Source: Treponema sp. (GTDB lineage: Bacteria; Spirochaetota; Spirochaetia; Treponematales; Treponemataceae). From it: 64,000 nt of DNA. This document shows, in pieces, positions 17,030 through 24,960 of the stretch. The stretch spans positions 124,001 to 188,000 of the forward strand of contig JAGCNW010000014.1 in assembly GCA_017645785.1 (NCBI GenBank), given 5' to 3'. The notes under the pieces were generated by a model, which was given only the letters and a program-made list of their open reading frames with translations, made no database searches and was not told the origin of the DNA. Position numbers and translations under genes: made by a program. How positions within the stretch are numbered: the first letter of the stretch is position 1; every line of letters begins with the position of its first letter.

Positions 17030-17470
17030 ATGTTGTCAAAGTCGGAAATATTAAAGCGGTCTTGCGCGGCGGCGCTCTCGCTTCTAGGCGTTTCTTCGAT
17101 TGGCATGGCTACTGGCTGCAGGGGAAAAAATGTCGAAGGCTTTAGATTGCGGGATGTCGAGATTTGCGTTTATGGCGGGCAGGAAAATTACATAAAGACA
17201 AAGTTGTACGGAACTGTTGTCGCCGCAAAAACAAATGAACCCTTGGCCGGAATAAAAGTCGCGGTGTATGACGGAACCAGCGAAAAGGCTGTCACTTACA
17301 CCGACGAAAAAGGCAACTTTTATTTTGACGACATGAGTTTGTGGGCGGGCGTGGGCGTTGAATACGCGATGATTGTTTCCGACCCAAAAAAGAAGCGCCG
17401 CTCCGTCAAGCGCGACTTGTCTTTTGAAGTTGGCGAAGTTTCGCGGGAGGAAATTGTCGTCTTGGAATAG
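17030..17470 (+). CDS. putative lipoprotein of a radical SAM/lipoprotein pair
   Basis: The 146-residue protein has a positively charged N-terminus, a hydrophobic stretch and a lipobox-like ATGC, so it is probably lipidated at that Cys. The mature part has a short linker with ICVYGG and then a beta-sandwich resembling a carboxypeptidase regulatory domain (LYGTVVAAKTNEPLAGIKVA, then TDEKGNFYFDD). This layout resembles the small lipoproteins that sit beside a dedicated radical SAM enzyme in Bacteroidetes (TIGR04134 as I recall it, not searched). The start at 17030 is preferred to the ATG at 17018 because GGGAG lies between them at good spacing. The radical SAM gene begins at its stop codon. Possibly the substrate of that enzyme. 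Confidence 0.75.
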   Translation: MLSKSEILKRSCAAALSLLGVSSIGMATGCRGKNVEGFRLRDVEICVYGGQENYIKTKLYGTVVAAKTNEPLAGIKVAVYDGTSEKAVTYTDEKGNFYFDDMSLWAGVGVEYAMIVSDPKKKRRSVKRDLSFEVGEVSREEIVVLE

Positions 17471-18582
17471 CGCGAAAGAAAAATCCGCTTGGCATAAAAG
17501 ACATTCTCCGCCGCGAAGTTTTTAGGCTTTACAGGCATTGCGTTGTAAAGGAACATTCGCTGGACTATCTTTTTTGGGAATGCACCAGGCGCTGCAACTT
17601 GAATTGCAGGCATTGCGGTTCTGATTGCTCAAAGGAGGCGAATGTTCCCGACATGCCGCTCGCCGATTTTGAGAAAGTTCTTGACGGCATAAAAGAAAAA
17701 AATCCAAACAAAAACATGACAGTTTGCGTTACTGGCGGCGAGCCCTTGCTAAGAAAGGATTTGGAAGCGGCGGGCGTTGAGATAAGAAAGCGCGGCTTTA
17801 ATTGGACGCTTGTTTCCAACGGCCTTGCAATGACGCGCGAACGCTTTGACGCTTTGATAAGGAGCGGCCTTGGCGGAATGAGCCTTAGCATTGACGGCTT
17901 GGAAAAAGAGCACTGCTATTTAAGGCAAAACAAAAAGTCGTTTGAAAGCGTTGTGTCCGCGATTGAGCGTTGCGTTGAGCGGCACGAAAAATATCCAAGG
18001 CTTTTTTTATTTGACGTGATAACTTGCGTTCACGCGGGGAACATTGACGCGCTCCCAAAGCTCAGGGACTTTTTGATAGAAAAGGGCGTTGAGTTTTGGC
18101 GGCTCTTTTGCATTTTTCCCAGCGGCCGCGCGGCGGAGGCGTCGCTTTCGCTCAACTCGGAGCAGTACAGGCGCTTGATGGGTTTTATTATTGAAACGCG
18201 TTCCTACAAAAACAAAGACGGAAAGTCAATTTTTGCAAGCCATTCTTGCGAAGGCTATTTGGGCCCTTACGAACTAAAAGTCAGAAATTATTTTTTCTTT
18301 TGCAGAAGCGGCGTGAACATCGGTTCTGTAATGTGCGACGGCTCCATAACCGGTTGTCTTAGCGTCCGCAGCCCGGATTTTTTTCAGGGGAACATTTACA
18401 AGGACGATTTTATGGATGTGTGGAACGAACGCTTTAAAAACATGCGCGACCGTTCGTGGACAAAAACGGGAATATGCGAGCGCTGCAAGTCTTGGCGTTG
18501 GTGCGAAGGCAACGGCCTCCACCTGCATAACGACGCCCGCTCCGCCTGCGCTTATTGCAATTTGAGAATATTGGAAGAATAG
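17467..18582 (+). CDS. radical SAM/SPASM enzyme of a lipoprotein-associated pair; start codon not standard
   Basis: The protein has the radical SAM motif C-N-L-N-C-R-H-C near residue 50, preceded by LDYLFWECTRR. GGEPLL and the partial barrel follow, and a C-terminal SPASM region binds extra iron-sulfur clusters (CRSG, MCDGSITGCLS, CERCKSWRWC, CAYC). It resembles the rSAM/lipoprotein enzymes (TIGR04133 as I recall it). The homologous N-terminus (LGIKDILRREVFRLY) is encoded, yet no ATG, GTG or TTG lies in frame between the upstream stop at 17425 and a TTG at 17599 that falls inside the cysteine motif. The annotated start is the ATA at 17467, which overlaps the lipoprotein stop (AATAG) and follows GGGAGG at rather long spacing. 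A frameshift fusion or a point mutation are alternatives. Confidence 0.8.
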   Translation: MARKKNPLGIKDILRREVFRLYRHCVVKEHSLDYLFWECTRRCNLNCRHCGSDCSKEANVPDMPLADFEKVLDGIKEKNPNKNMTVCVTGGEPLLRKDLEAAGVEIRKRGFNWTLVSNGLAMTRERFDALIRSGLGGMSLSIDGLEKEHCYLRQNKKSFESVVSAIERCVERHEKYPRLFLFDVITCVHAGNIDALPKLRDFLIEKGVEFWRLFCIFPSGRAAEASLSLNSEQYRRLMGFIIETRSYKNKDGKSIFASHSCEGYLGPYELKVRNYFFFCRSGVNIGSVMCDGSITGCLSVRSPDFFQGNIYKDDFMDVWNERFKNMRDRSWTKTGICERCKSWRWCEGNGLHLHNDARSACAYCNLRILEE

Positions 18583-18602
18583 ACCTTTAAGGAGGACATG
18601 CT

Positions 18603-19481
18603 ATGAGGAAAATTATTTGTCTTTTTGCCGCGATTTTTTGCGCGTCGCTTTTTTCTTGCGCCCGCAAAGATAAGCTTCCGGAAGCCGTTTTGGAAGTGAA
18701 GGAGCATTTTGGACTTGAGACCGCCGAGGATTATTGTCATTATGGCTTTTGCTATTTTTACGGTTGGGACGGCTTTGACGTTGATTACGAGAAGTCGCTG
18801 GAATTTTTCAAAATCGCCGTTAAGATGGGCAGCGGCGAGGCCATGTGGCAGCTGGCGGAATTTTACGCGGGCGGATATGTCTACAAACAAAACTACAAGA
18901 AGGCGGCTGAATGGTTGAAAAAATCCGTCGACGCAGGTTATACCGAGGCGCTTTACAGGCTTGGCGTTTTGTACGAGTATGGCGGTCATGGCCTTAAGGC
19001 CGACAAAAAAGAGGCTGACTATTGGTATGAGCGCTATAAGAAGGAGCATAAGGTTAAGACGCCTTTGGATATTTTAATAGAAGAAGCGGAGGGCGGACAG
19101 AAAAACGCGCAGTTTAACTTGGGCTGCGCTTATTTTGACGGACCGGACGCGGGAAAATACAAGGCTGAATATGACATACAAAAGGCGCTTTATTGGCTGG
19201 AAAAAGCCGGCGAGCAAAACCATGACGAGGCGCTTAGCCTTTTGGGACAAATTTATTTGCAGAAGACATGGGTTCCGCGCGATTTTACAAAAGCCGCTGA
19301 GTATTTGACAAAAGCCTCCGACTTGGGGAACGCGTACGCCCGCTACAAACTTGCGCAAATGTATGAGAATGGAACTGGAATTGAAGCGAACAAAGAGAAA
19401 GCGATGGAGCTTTACCAGCTTGCGGCGGACGGCGGAGTTGAGGAAGCCGCGGATTATTTGAGATTCCTCAAAAGGCGTTGA
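18603..19481 (+). CDS. Sel1-repeat lipoprotein
   Basis: The 292-residue protein starts with a lipoprotein signal peptide (MRKIICLFAAIFCASLFSC, lipobox LFSC). Six or so Sel1-like helical repeats follow, with typical A-x-x-x-LG-x-x-Y and A-x-x-W-x-x-K-A-A patterns, for example EALYRLGVLYEYG, EALSLLGQIYLQK and YARYKLAQMYENGTG. A charged break (residues about 140-165) separates two repeat blocks. Sel1 proteins bind other proteins and often act as adaptors. The start follows an AAGGAGG site 20 bases after the radical SAM gene, so it is likely cotranscribed with it and could be a partner of the lipoprotein system. No enzymatic domain is seen. Confidence 0.85.
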   Translation: MRKIICLFAAIFCASLFSCARKDKLPEAVLEVKEHFGLETAEDYCHYGFCYFYGWDGFDVDYEKSLEFFKIAVKMGSGEAMWQLAEFYAGGYVYKQNYKKAAEWLKKSVDAGYTEALYRLGVLYEYGGHGLKADKKEADYWYERYKKEHKVKTPLDILIEEAEGGQKNAQFNLGCAYFDGPDAGKYKAEYDIQKALYWLEKAGEQNHDEALSLLGQIYLQKTWVPRDFTKAAEYLTKASDLGNAYARYKLAQMYENGTGIEANKEKAMELYQLAADGGVEEAADYLRFLKRR

Positions 19482-19508
19482 ACCTGAAAAGCGCGAGTCG
19501 CGGGACGA

Positions 19509-19538
19509 TTGCAAGAATGCCGCGACTTGCGCTAGAAT
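19509..19538 (+). promoter_or_regulatory. promoter of deoD, 6 bases before the ATG
   Basis: TTGCAA, 18 bases, TAGAAT, then GTCGTT and the ATG at 19545. There is no Shine-Dalgarno sequence, so a leaderless transcript is predicted. Confidence 0.65.
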
Positions 19539-19544
19539 GTCGTT

Positions 19545-20285
19545 ATGGCTTTAGTTAAAAATAATTCAAAACAAGGCAACACTCCCACTCCGCACAACGC
19601 GGCAAAGAAAGGACAAATCGCTCCGATTGTCTTGATGCCGGGAGACCCCCAGCGCGCCGAATGGATAGCCAAAGAATTTTTGACCGGCGCCAAGCTTGTC
19701 ACTGACATTCGCGGAATCAAGGGCTTTACCGGCAAGTTCAACGGAAAGCCTGTCACTGTAATGGCAAGCGGAATGGGAGCGGGATCTGCCGGCATTTACA
19801 TTTACGAGCTTTACAATTTTTACGGAGTTGAGGCTGTCATAAGAATTGGAACCGCCGCCGCGCTAAAAAAAGAAGTCAGGGCCGGCGACATGGTTTTTGC
19901 TATGACCGCGTCCACCGACTCAAATTACGAATACCAATACGACTTGCATGGAAACCTTTCTCCGGCGGCGGATTTTGGCCTTTTAAGAAAGGCCGCTTTG
20001 TTTGCCGAAAAAAACAATTATCGCTTTAGCGCGGGCCAAGTTTTTTCCAGCGACGCCTACAGCGCCTACAACGCGTTGGGCGACAAGATTTGGAAGTCGT
20101 GGGCCAAGATGGGCGCTTTGGCGCAAGACATGGAGACAAACTGCTTGTATTGCCAAGCCGCCTACGCGCAAAAAAAAGCGCTTTCAATTTTGACTTGCGT
20201 TTACAATAAGATTACAAAAAAATTGCTTCCGTCCGACCCAAAGACGCTTACGCCGATGGTTCAAACCGCGCTCTCTCTTGTCTAA
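19545..20285 (+). CDS. deoD: purine-nucleoside phosphorylase, DeoD-type
   Basis: The enzyme splits purine nucleosides with phosphate into base and (deoxy)ribose 1-phosphate, for salvage. The 246-residue protein shows TPHN and VLMPGDPQRAEWIA (phosphate binding), GSAGIYIYELY, IRIGTAAAL (usually IRVGSCGA) and DMETNCLY (the Met-Glu that binds ribose). At the position of the catalytic Asp in E. coli (TVSDHI) the sequence reads TCVYNKI, so an Asn or Tyr seems to stand there; substrate choice may differ and uridine or 6-oxopurine nucleosides are possible. The message looks leaderless. Its 3' end overlaps the convergent MATE gene by 38 bases. Confidence 0.85.
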   Translation: MALVKNNSKQGNTPTPHNAAKKGQIAPIVLMPGDPQRAEWIAKEFLTGAKLVTDIRGIKGFTGKFNGKPVTVMASGMGAGSAGIYIYELYNFYGVEAVIRIGTAAALKKEVRAGDMVFAMTASTDSNYEYQYDLHGNLSPAADFGLLRKAALFAEKNNYRFSAGQVFSSDAYSAYNALGDKIWKSWAKMGALAQDMETNCLYCQAAYAQKKALSILTCVYNKITKKLLPSDPKTLTPMVQTALSLV

Positions 20286-21606
20286 AGACTCTGGCAAAGC
20301 AAAAGGCCAAAACGATTCCCGTTATGAGCCACGAGGCGGGGTAGGTGATCAAAAGCCAAAGCGTCGTGTGGAATCTAGGCGTTTGGAAGGCCGTGAAAAT
20401 CCAAGCCAGGCGGCTTCCGCAGGCTCCCAAAAGAACTACGATTGAAGGCTCTGTCGAATGTCCCAAGCCGCGCATGTCCGCGGCCAGCGACGACATTATT
20501 CCGCACAAAATGTAGGGGGCGCACAAAATCTTTAAGCGCATGACTCCCTCGGAAATCGCCTGCTCGTTTGAAACGCAGAGCGAAAGGAGCGGCCGCGCGA
20601 ACAAAACCGTAAGGCCGCCCAAAAAGGCGCCTGTCGCGCAAATCAAGCCGAGTCCCTGCAAGGCGCTATGCTTGACCCGCTTAAAGTTTCCCGCGCCGTA
20701 GTTTTGGCTTACAAACGCGAGGGCTGCTTGCTCCACCGAAATCATCGCGGTCCACGTAAAGTTTTCCAAGTTGCTGGCCGCGGCGTTTCCGGCCATGACG
20801 ACGGCGCCGAATGAGTTTATGGCGGTTTGGATCACAAGGTTTGAAATTGTGAACAAAAGGTTTTGGATTACGTTTGGAACGCCGATTCGCAAGATGGCCG
20901 CGACCGTCGCAAAGTCAAGGCGTATTTTTTTTATTTCCAGTCGGAACTCGCCTTCTTCGTTTAAAAGGCAGATGACGATTAAAAGAGTCGCCAAGTATTG
21001 GCTTGCGCTTGTGGCAAGTCCTACGCCGGCCACGTCCATTTTTAGAGCGATGACAAAAATCAAATTGAGGATTACGTTGACTATTCCGGCGCAAAGCAAA
21101 AAGTAAAGAGGCCGCTTTGTGTCGCCCTTGGCGCGCAAGATTCCCGCGCAAAAGTTGTAGATCGCGATGCCAGGAATGCAAGGAATCAAGTAGTGGACGT
21201 ATCTTAGCGAAAGGCCAAAAACTTCGTCCGGTATTTGCATCGCGCTCAAAATTTGCGGCATGAAAATCCAGGCGACAATCGAAAGAGCCGCTCCCAGGAC
21301 AAGAGCGAGCGCGGTCGACACATGAAGGACGGCTGATACGGCGGACTTTTTTCCGGCCCCGATGAATTTTCCGGCGACGACGGTGGCTCCTCCGCCAAGG
21401 CTCATGAACATGTGGCCAAAAAGGCCCCACAAAATTCCAACGGCTCCAACGGCCGCAAGAGAGTTGTTTGAACCAAAGCGGCCTATGACTACAATGTCCG
21501 CCGCGTTAAAAAGAATTTGCAACACGCCCGACAGAGCGAGCGGCAAAGAAAAACGAACGAGTCCCTTGAATATGGACCCGTTCAGCATGTCAATCGAGTT
21601 GTTCAT
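20248..21606 (-). CDS. MATE family efflux transporter
   Basis: A 452-residue integral membrane protein with about twelve hydrophobic helices in two MatE halves. The N-terminal half starts IFKGLVRFSLPLALSGVLQILFNAADI (here in part) and has the common GRFGSNNSLAAVG. The second half has the matching IGVPNVIQNLLFTISN. Such proteins export cationic compounds or drugs with Na+ or H+. The gene follows flavin reductase after 15 bases and has no visible ribosome binding site, so it depends on coupling within that operon. The substrate cannot be told from sequence. Confidence 0.9.
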   Translation of the reverse strand: MNNSIDMLNGSIFKGLVRFSLPLALSGVLQILFNAADIVVIGRFGSNNSLAAVGAVGILWGLFGHMFMSLGGGATVVAGKFIGAGKKSAVSAVLHVSTALALVLGAALSIVAWIFMPQILSAMQIPDEVFGLSLRYVHYLIPCIPGIAIYNFCAGILRAKGDTKRPLYFLLCAGIVNVILNLIFVIALKMDVAGVGLATSASQYLATLLIVICLLNEEGEFRLEIKKIRLDFATVAAILRIGVPNVIQNLLFTISNLVIQTAINSFGAVVMAGNAAASNLENFTWTAMISVEQAALAFVSQNYGAGNFKRVKHSALQGLGLICATGAFLGGLTVLFARPLLSLCVSNEQAISEGVMRLKILCAPYILCGIMSSLAADMRGLGHSTEPSIVVLLGACGSRLAWIFTAFQTPRFHTTLWLLITYPASWLITGIVLAFCFARVFRQERARFEPSA

Positions 21607-21621
21607 TTTATGTTTTTTTGT

Positions 21622-22173
21622 TTACGCCAATTCCTTTCCGTCTGAGAAAGCGTTTCCGACTTTTTCTCCGAGCGCGTAGTAGCCGTGGCCCGCGCAGTCA
21701 AAGGTTATCGGATTGAGTTTTAAGATGTCCACGTTGCCGTCCGCGCCGAGAATCTTTTCGTCGGCCACGACGTTTACGATTTGGAACAAGTATTTTTCGT
21801 CGTCAACGATTTTTAGCAAGCGGCATTCCAAGGTGAGCGGAAGCTGGTCAAAAATCGGAGCGTTTACGTTTTTGCTTTTTGTGACAGTCCAGCCGGCCTT
21901 CTTGATTTTGTCGGCTTCCTTGTTGGCCGAAACGATTCCAACGTAGTCGCAGGCCTTTACGGTCTCAACGGTTCCAAAAGCGATTGTCGCCTCTTTTGTG
22001 AGCGCCAAATTTTCGGTCGTCTTGTGCTTGGACATGCAAACCCAAACTTGGTTGTCGTCGGCGATTCCGCCCCAAGCCGCGTTCATCGCGTCGGCCTTTC
22101 CGTTTTCATCGTAAGTTCCCAAAATCAAAACGGGCATCGGGAACAACATTGTCTTTGCGCCTAAATCTTTCAT
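21622..22173 (-). CDS. flavin reductase family protein
   Basis: The 183-residue protein belongs to the FMN-binding split-barrel group (flavoredoxin or flavin reductase-like). Typical elements are the N-terminal PMPVLILGTYDENGKADAM, AWGGIADDNQVWVCMSKHKTT for the flavin phosphate and ribityl chain, and ECRLLKI late in the barrel. It probably passes electrons through bound FMN. A GGAGG site precedes the start. It is followed by the MATE gene in the same operon. The partner enzyme is unknown. Other possibilities are an NADH:FMN oxidoreductase or a non-catalytic flavin carrier. Confidence 0.85.
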   Translation of the reverse strand: MKDLGAKTMLFPMPVLILGTYDENGKADAMNAAWGGIADDNQVWVCMSKHKTTENLALTKEATIAFGTVETVKACDYVGIVSANKEADKIKKAGWTVTKSKNVNAPIFDQLPLTLECRLLKIVDDEKYLFQIVNVVADEKILGADGNVDILKLNPITFDCAGHGYYALGEKVGNAFSDGKELA

Positions 22174-22212
22174 CGTATACCTCCAAACATTGCCGCTGTC
22201 CGCGCGAGCGGC

Positions 22213-23190
22213 TTATTCCTGCGCGATGACTTCGTCAAAGAACTTTGAGTAGTCCGTCCGCTTGTCTTTGCTAAAGGCCATCGCCGCGCGCGGGTGCTGG
22301 TTGAGATAGCCTGTGACCAAGTAGGGAACGTCGTAGCCCCAAACAACTCCGTCTTTCTTAAGCTGCAGCATGTATTTTTCGATAAACTTTAACGTTTCGT
22401 AAACCTTGTACTTGGGGTTTTTGAGGAAGGCCAAAAGGTTTTCCATAAAGCAGTTTCCGGCGCCGCGTCCCATTCCGTTGTAAGTCGCGTCAAGCCAGTC
22501 AACGCCGTCGCCGCACGCCTCGATTGTGTTGGCAAAGGCAAGCTGCTGGTTGTTGTGCGCGTGGATTCCCAATTGCTTTCCGTGCTTGTCGGCGTATTCT
22601 TTGTAGAGCGCGCAAATGCGCTGCATCTGTTCTGGGAAAATCGAGCCGTAGCTGTCAACGATGTAAATGCAGTCAACAGGAGACTGGCCGATCATGTCCA
22701 GAGCGACCTTTATGTCGCCTTCTTGCGCGGTGCTGATCGCCATGATGTTGCAACTTACTTCGTAGCCCTTCTTTTTTGCGTCCTCGATGATTTCCAAGGC
22801 TCCGGGGATTTGGTGAACGTAGCAAGCCACGCGAATCAAGTCGACGGGGCTTTCGCTTTTGGGGCGAATGTCTTCCTTAAAGTCGCAGCGGCCGACGTCG
22901 GCCATAACGGCAAGCTTGACCTTTTTGTCTGCGTTGTCGCCGATCACTTTAAAGATGTCTTCGTCGTCGCAAAACTTCCATTTTCCGAACTTTGTTTTGT
23001 CAAAAATTTTCTTAGAGGCTTTATATCCAACTTCCATATAGTCAACGCCGGCCGCGATGTTCGTCTTGTAAAGTTCCTTTACAAATTCATCGGTAAAGAA
23101 AAAGTCGTTGACAATTCCGCCGTCGCGGAGGGTTGCGTCAATCACGCGAATTGATTCGCGCACGCCCATCAATGCTGAAAGTTCTTTCAT
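22213..23190 (-). CDS. aldolase-type DRE-TIM metallolyase
   Basis: The 325-residue protein has the metal-binding RVIDATLRDGG motif at the N-terminus and HAHNNQQLAFANT near residue 200, as in 4-hydroxy-2-oxovalerate aldolase, HMG-CoA lyase and isopropylmalate synthase barrels. GMGRGAGN follows at the position used in this group for the active site. It probably cleaves or condenses a 2-oxo acid aldol. The start at 23190 (MKELSALMGVRES) has GAGGC upstream; the longer frame lacks support. Neighbours give no pathway. A domain for dehydrogenase partners is absent, and no acylating aldehyde dehydrogenase gene is adjacent, so the substrate stays open. Confidence 0.8.
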   Translation of the reverse strand: MKELSALMGVRESIRVIDATLRDGGIVNDFFFTDEFVKELYKTNIAAGVDYMEVGYKASKKIFDKTKFGKWKFCDDEDIFKVIGDNADKKVKLAVMADVGRCDFKEDIRPKSESPVDLIRVACYVHQIPGALEIIEDAKKKGYEVSCNIMAISTAQEGDIKVALDMIGQSPVDCIYIVDSYGSIFPEQMQRICALYKEYADKHGKQLGIHAHNNQQLAFANTIEACGDGVDWLDATYNGMGRGAGNCFMENLLAFLKNPKYKVYETLKFIEKYMLQLKKDGVVWGYDVPYLVTGYLNQHPRAAMAFSKDKRTDYSKFFDEVIAQE

Positions 23191-23218
23191 AAAAAGCCTC
23201 GTTATTATTAATTGCAGG

Positions 23219-23335
23219 ATTTCGGCGCGATATTGTCTGCGCGCCTTGACCACCTATCTTTCGGCGCGATAATTTTATCCGCGCCGAAAAACGAGTGAGT
23301 CAAGGCTTTAAGCGAAGCGCGCCTTGACCACTCGT
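23219..23335. repeat. intergenic palindromes and a partial duplication
   Basis: The 244-base gap holds two hairpins. TTTCGGCGCGATAA (23259 on) pairs with TTATCCGCGCCGAAA with one bulged base. ACGAGTGAGTCAAGGC (23291-23306) pairs with GCCTTGACCACTCGT (23321-23335), also with one bulge. A partial direct copy (TTCGGCGCGATAT, GCGCGCCTTGACCAC) precedes them. No gene is seen here. Confidence 0.6.
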
Positions 23336-23434
23336 ATGATACTATCAAAAGAAACGCATTTGTTCAAGCGCTATCCGCTCGTGTTCTTGCAGGGAAGTCC
23401 ATAAATTACTTTGTTCGAGCGGTTTCGCCGCGTC

Positions 23435-24106
23435 TTAACGGACGCTTCGTATGTGATCCAAGTCGTTCAACAATTCTATGCAGGGAACGGCTGTAACGCC
23501 GGGTTCTTGGTTGAAGCGCAGGATCGTAATGCCGGTGTGGCCAAAGTGGAAGAGAGCGCAGGTTAGGGGAAAGGGAATGTTCAAAATGCGGCCGATGGCG
23601 GCGGAAGAGGAGCCTCCGTGGCTAAAAAGCGCCACGGTTTTGTCCTGTTTTGCGCCTGGCAGGGCGCGCCAGCCGTTTTGATGGCGTTCCAGGCCCAGGC
23701 CGTAAAGCCATTCGTCGGTCTTTTGCTGGATGTTCTTTACAATGCCGGTCACTTTGTTGTTCTTAAAGTATGGGGAATTTTCCCAGTCGGGGTCGTTGAG
23801 CGGGATTCCTTGGCTTGCCATTTCGTTGGCGCAAAACCACGGATGTCCGTCGGCGTAGAGGGGCGTTCCGTCAACGCTCCCCCAATCAAGCTCGCGCATA
23901 AAGTCCAAGGTCTTGTAAGGAAGCCCCGTCACTTCCGAAAAAGCGTCGGCGGTTTCTTTTGCCCGGCCCATTGTTGACGACCAAACTTCTTCGATTCCCT
24001 CGCGCAAAAGGCGTTGGGCCGCGGCCTTGGCTTGCAGCTTTCCCTTTGGGGTGAGACAATCCAATTCGTAGTTGGGGTCGCCGTGGCGGACAAAAACGAT
24101 TCTCAT
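23435..24106 (-). CDS. histidine phosphatase family protein
   Basis: The 223-residue protein starts MRIVFVRHGDPNYE, with the RHG motif of the phosphoglycerate mutase/phosphatase superfamily. A TMGRAKETADAF segment provides the second Arg, and FSHGGSSSA the second His. These enzymes remove phosphate through a phospho-histidine. The ATG overlaps the stop codon of the upstream transporter permease (ATGA), so it is the third gene of that operon and is probably translationally coupled. The frame reaches much further upstream, but that part is antisense-like and lies within the permease gene. Substrate unknown; a link with metal uptake is not obvious. Confidence 0.88.
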   Translation of the reverse strand: MRIVFVRHGDPNYELDCLTPKGKLQAKAAAQRLLREGIEEVWSSTMGRAKETADAFSEVTGLPYKTLDFMRELDWGSVDGTPLYADGHPWFCANEMASQGIPLNDPDWENSPYFKNNKVTGIVKNIQQKTDEWLYGLGLERHQNGWRALPGAKQDKTVALFSHGGSSSAAIGRILNIPFPLTCALFHFGHTGITILRFNQEPGVTAVPCIELLNDLDHIRSVR

Positions 24107-24960
24107 ATTTGGAACATTCTCTTTCTTGCCGCTCCGGCCGCGCAAAAAATTAGGAAGGCGGCAAGGTCGGCTGCCACGATAGTGGATCCTACAGGCGTTC
24201 CCGCGACAATGGAAACAAGCAAGCCCGCCACCGAGCAGACTACGCTGAGTATGGCGGAACAAATCGTCACCGACAAAAAGCTTCTAAAAAGCCTCATCGC
24301 GCTTAGGGCCGGGAAAATAATCAATGCGCTTATTAGGAGGGAGCCGACCAAGTTCATCGCCAAGACAATGATGACCGCGATGATTACGGCCAGCAGAAGA
24401 TTGTAGGCGCCTGCGTTGGTTCCCGAAGAAGCGGCGAAGTCTTCGTCAAAGGTTACCGCGAAAATCTTGTTGTAAAAAACGACAAAGACAGCCACCACTA
24501 CAATAGAAAGGATCGCGCATAAATAAACTTCGCCTTTTGTCAAAGTCAAAATCGATGTGCTTCCAAAAAGGGTGGAGCAAACGTCGCCGCTCAAATTGGA
24601 CGAGGCTGAGAAAATGTTCATCAGCAAGTAGCCAAAGGCCAATGCGCTTACGCTTATCATCGCGATCGCCGCGTCTCCCTTTATGCGAGTCTTGTTCCCC
24701 GCGGCCAAAATCAAAATCGCGCTCAAAACTGTAAGCGGCAAAACCAAAAACATCGTGTTGTTCAATTTGAGCACCGTCGCGATGGACAGCGCTCCAAAGG
24801 CCACGTGCGAAAGGCCGTCTCCGATAAAAGAAAAGCGCTTTAAGACCAGTGTCACTCCCAATAGCGACGAACAGAGCGAAATCAAAACGCCGACAATCAA
24901 AGCGTAGCGAACGAAGGGGAATGAAAAATACATTGAAAACTGTTCTAACAATTCCGTCAT
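24103..24960 (-). CDS. znuB: zinc/manganese ABC transporter permease
   Basis: The 285-residue protein has about eight membrane helices and the ABC-3 family pattern: FSFIGDGLSHVAFGALSI after the third helix and SLLISALIIFPALSAMRLF late, where the family couples to its ATPase. It forms the channel for Zn2+ or Mn2+ uptake (ZnuB/TroC group). Start and stop overlap its neighbours by 4 bases on both sides (ATGA), so it is translationally coupled to znuC and to the phosphatase. No substrate-binding lipoprotein gene (znuA/troA) is beside it. The metal cannot be assigned with certainty. Confidence 0.9.
   Translation of the reverse strand: MTELLEQFSMYFSFPFVRYALIVGVLISLCSSLLGVTLVLKRFSFIGDGLSHVAFGALSIATVLKLNNTMFLVLPLTVLSAILILAAGNKTRIKGDAAIAMISVSALAFGYLLMNIFSASSNLSGDVCSTLFGSTSILTLTKGEVYLCAILSIVVVAVFVVFYNKIFAVTFDEDFAASSGTNAGAYNLLLAVIIAVIIVLAMNLVGSLLISALIIFPALSAMRLFRSFLSVTICSAILSVVCSVAGLLVSIVAGTPVGSTIVAADLAAFLIFCAAGAARKRMFQI

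Noticed and set aside
22555..23154. 199-residue plus-strand frame
   Set aside because: Antisense to the aldolase-fold gene; no supporting signal.
24107..24262. N-terminal extension of the histidine phosphatase
   Set aside because: It lies within the permease gene in another frame; the RHG motif follows the ATG at 24106 directly.
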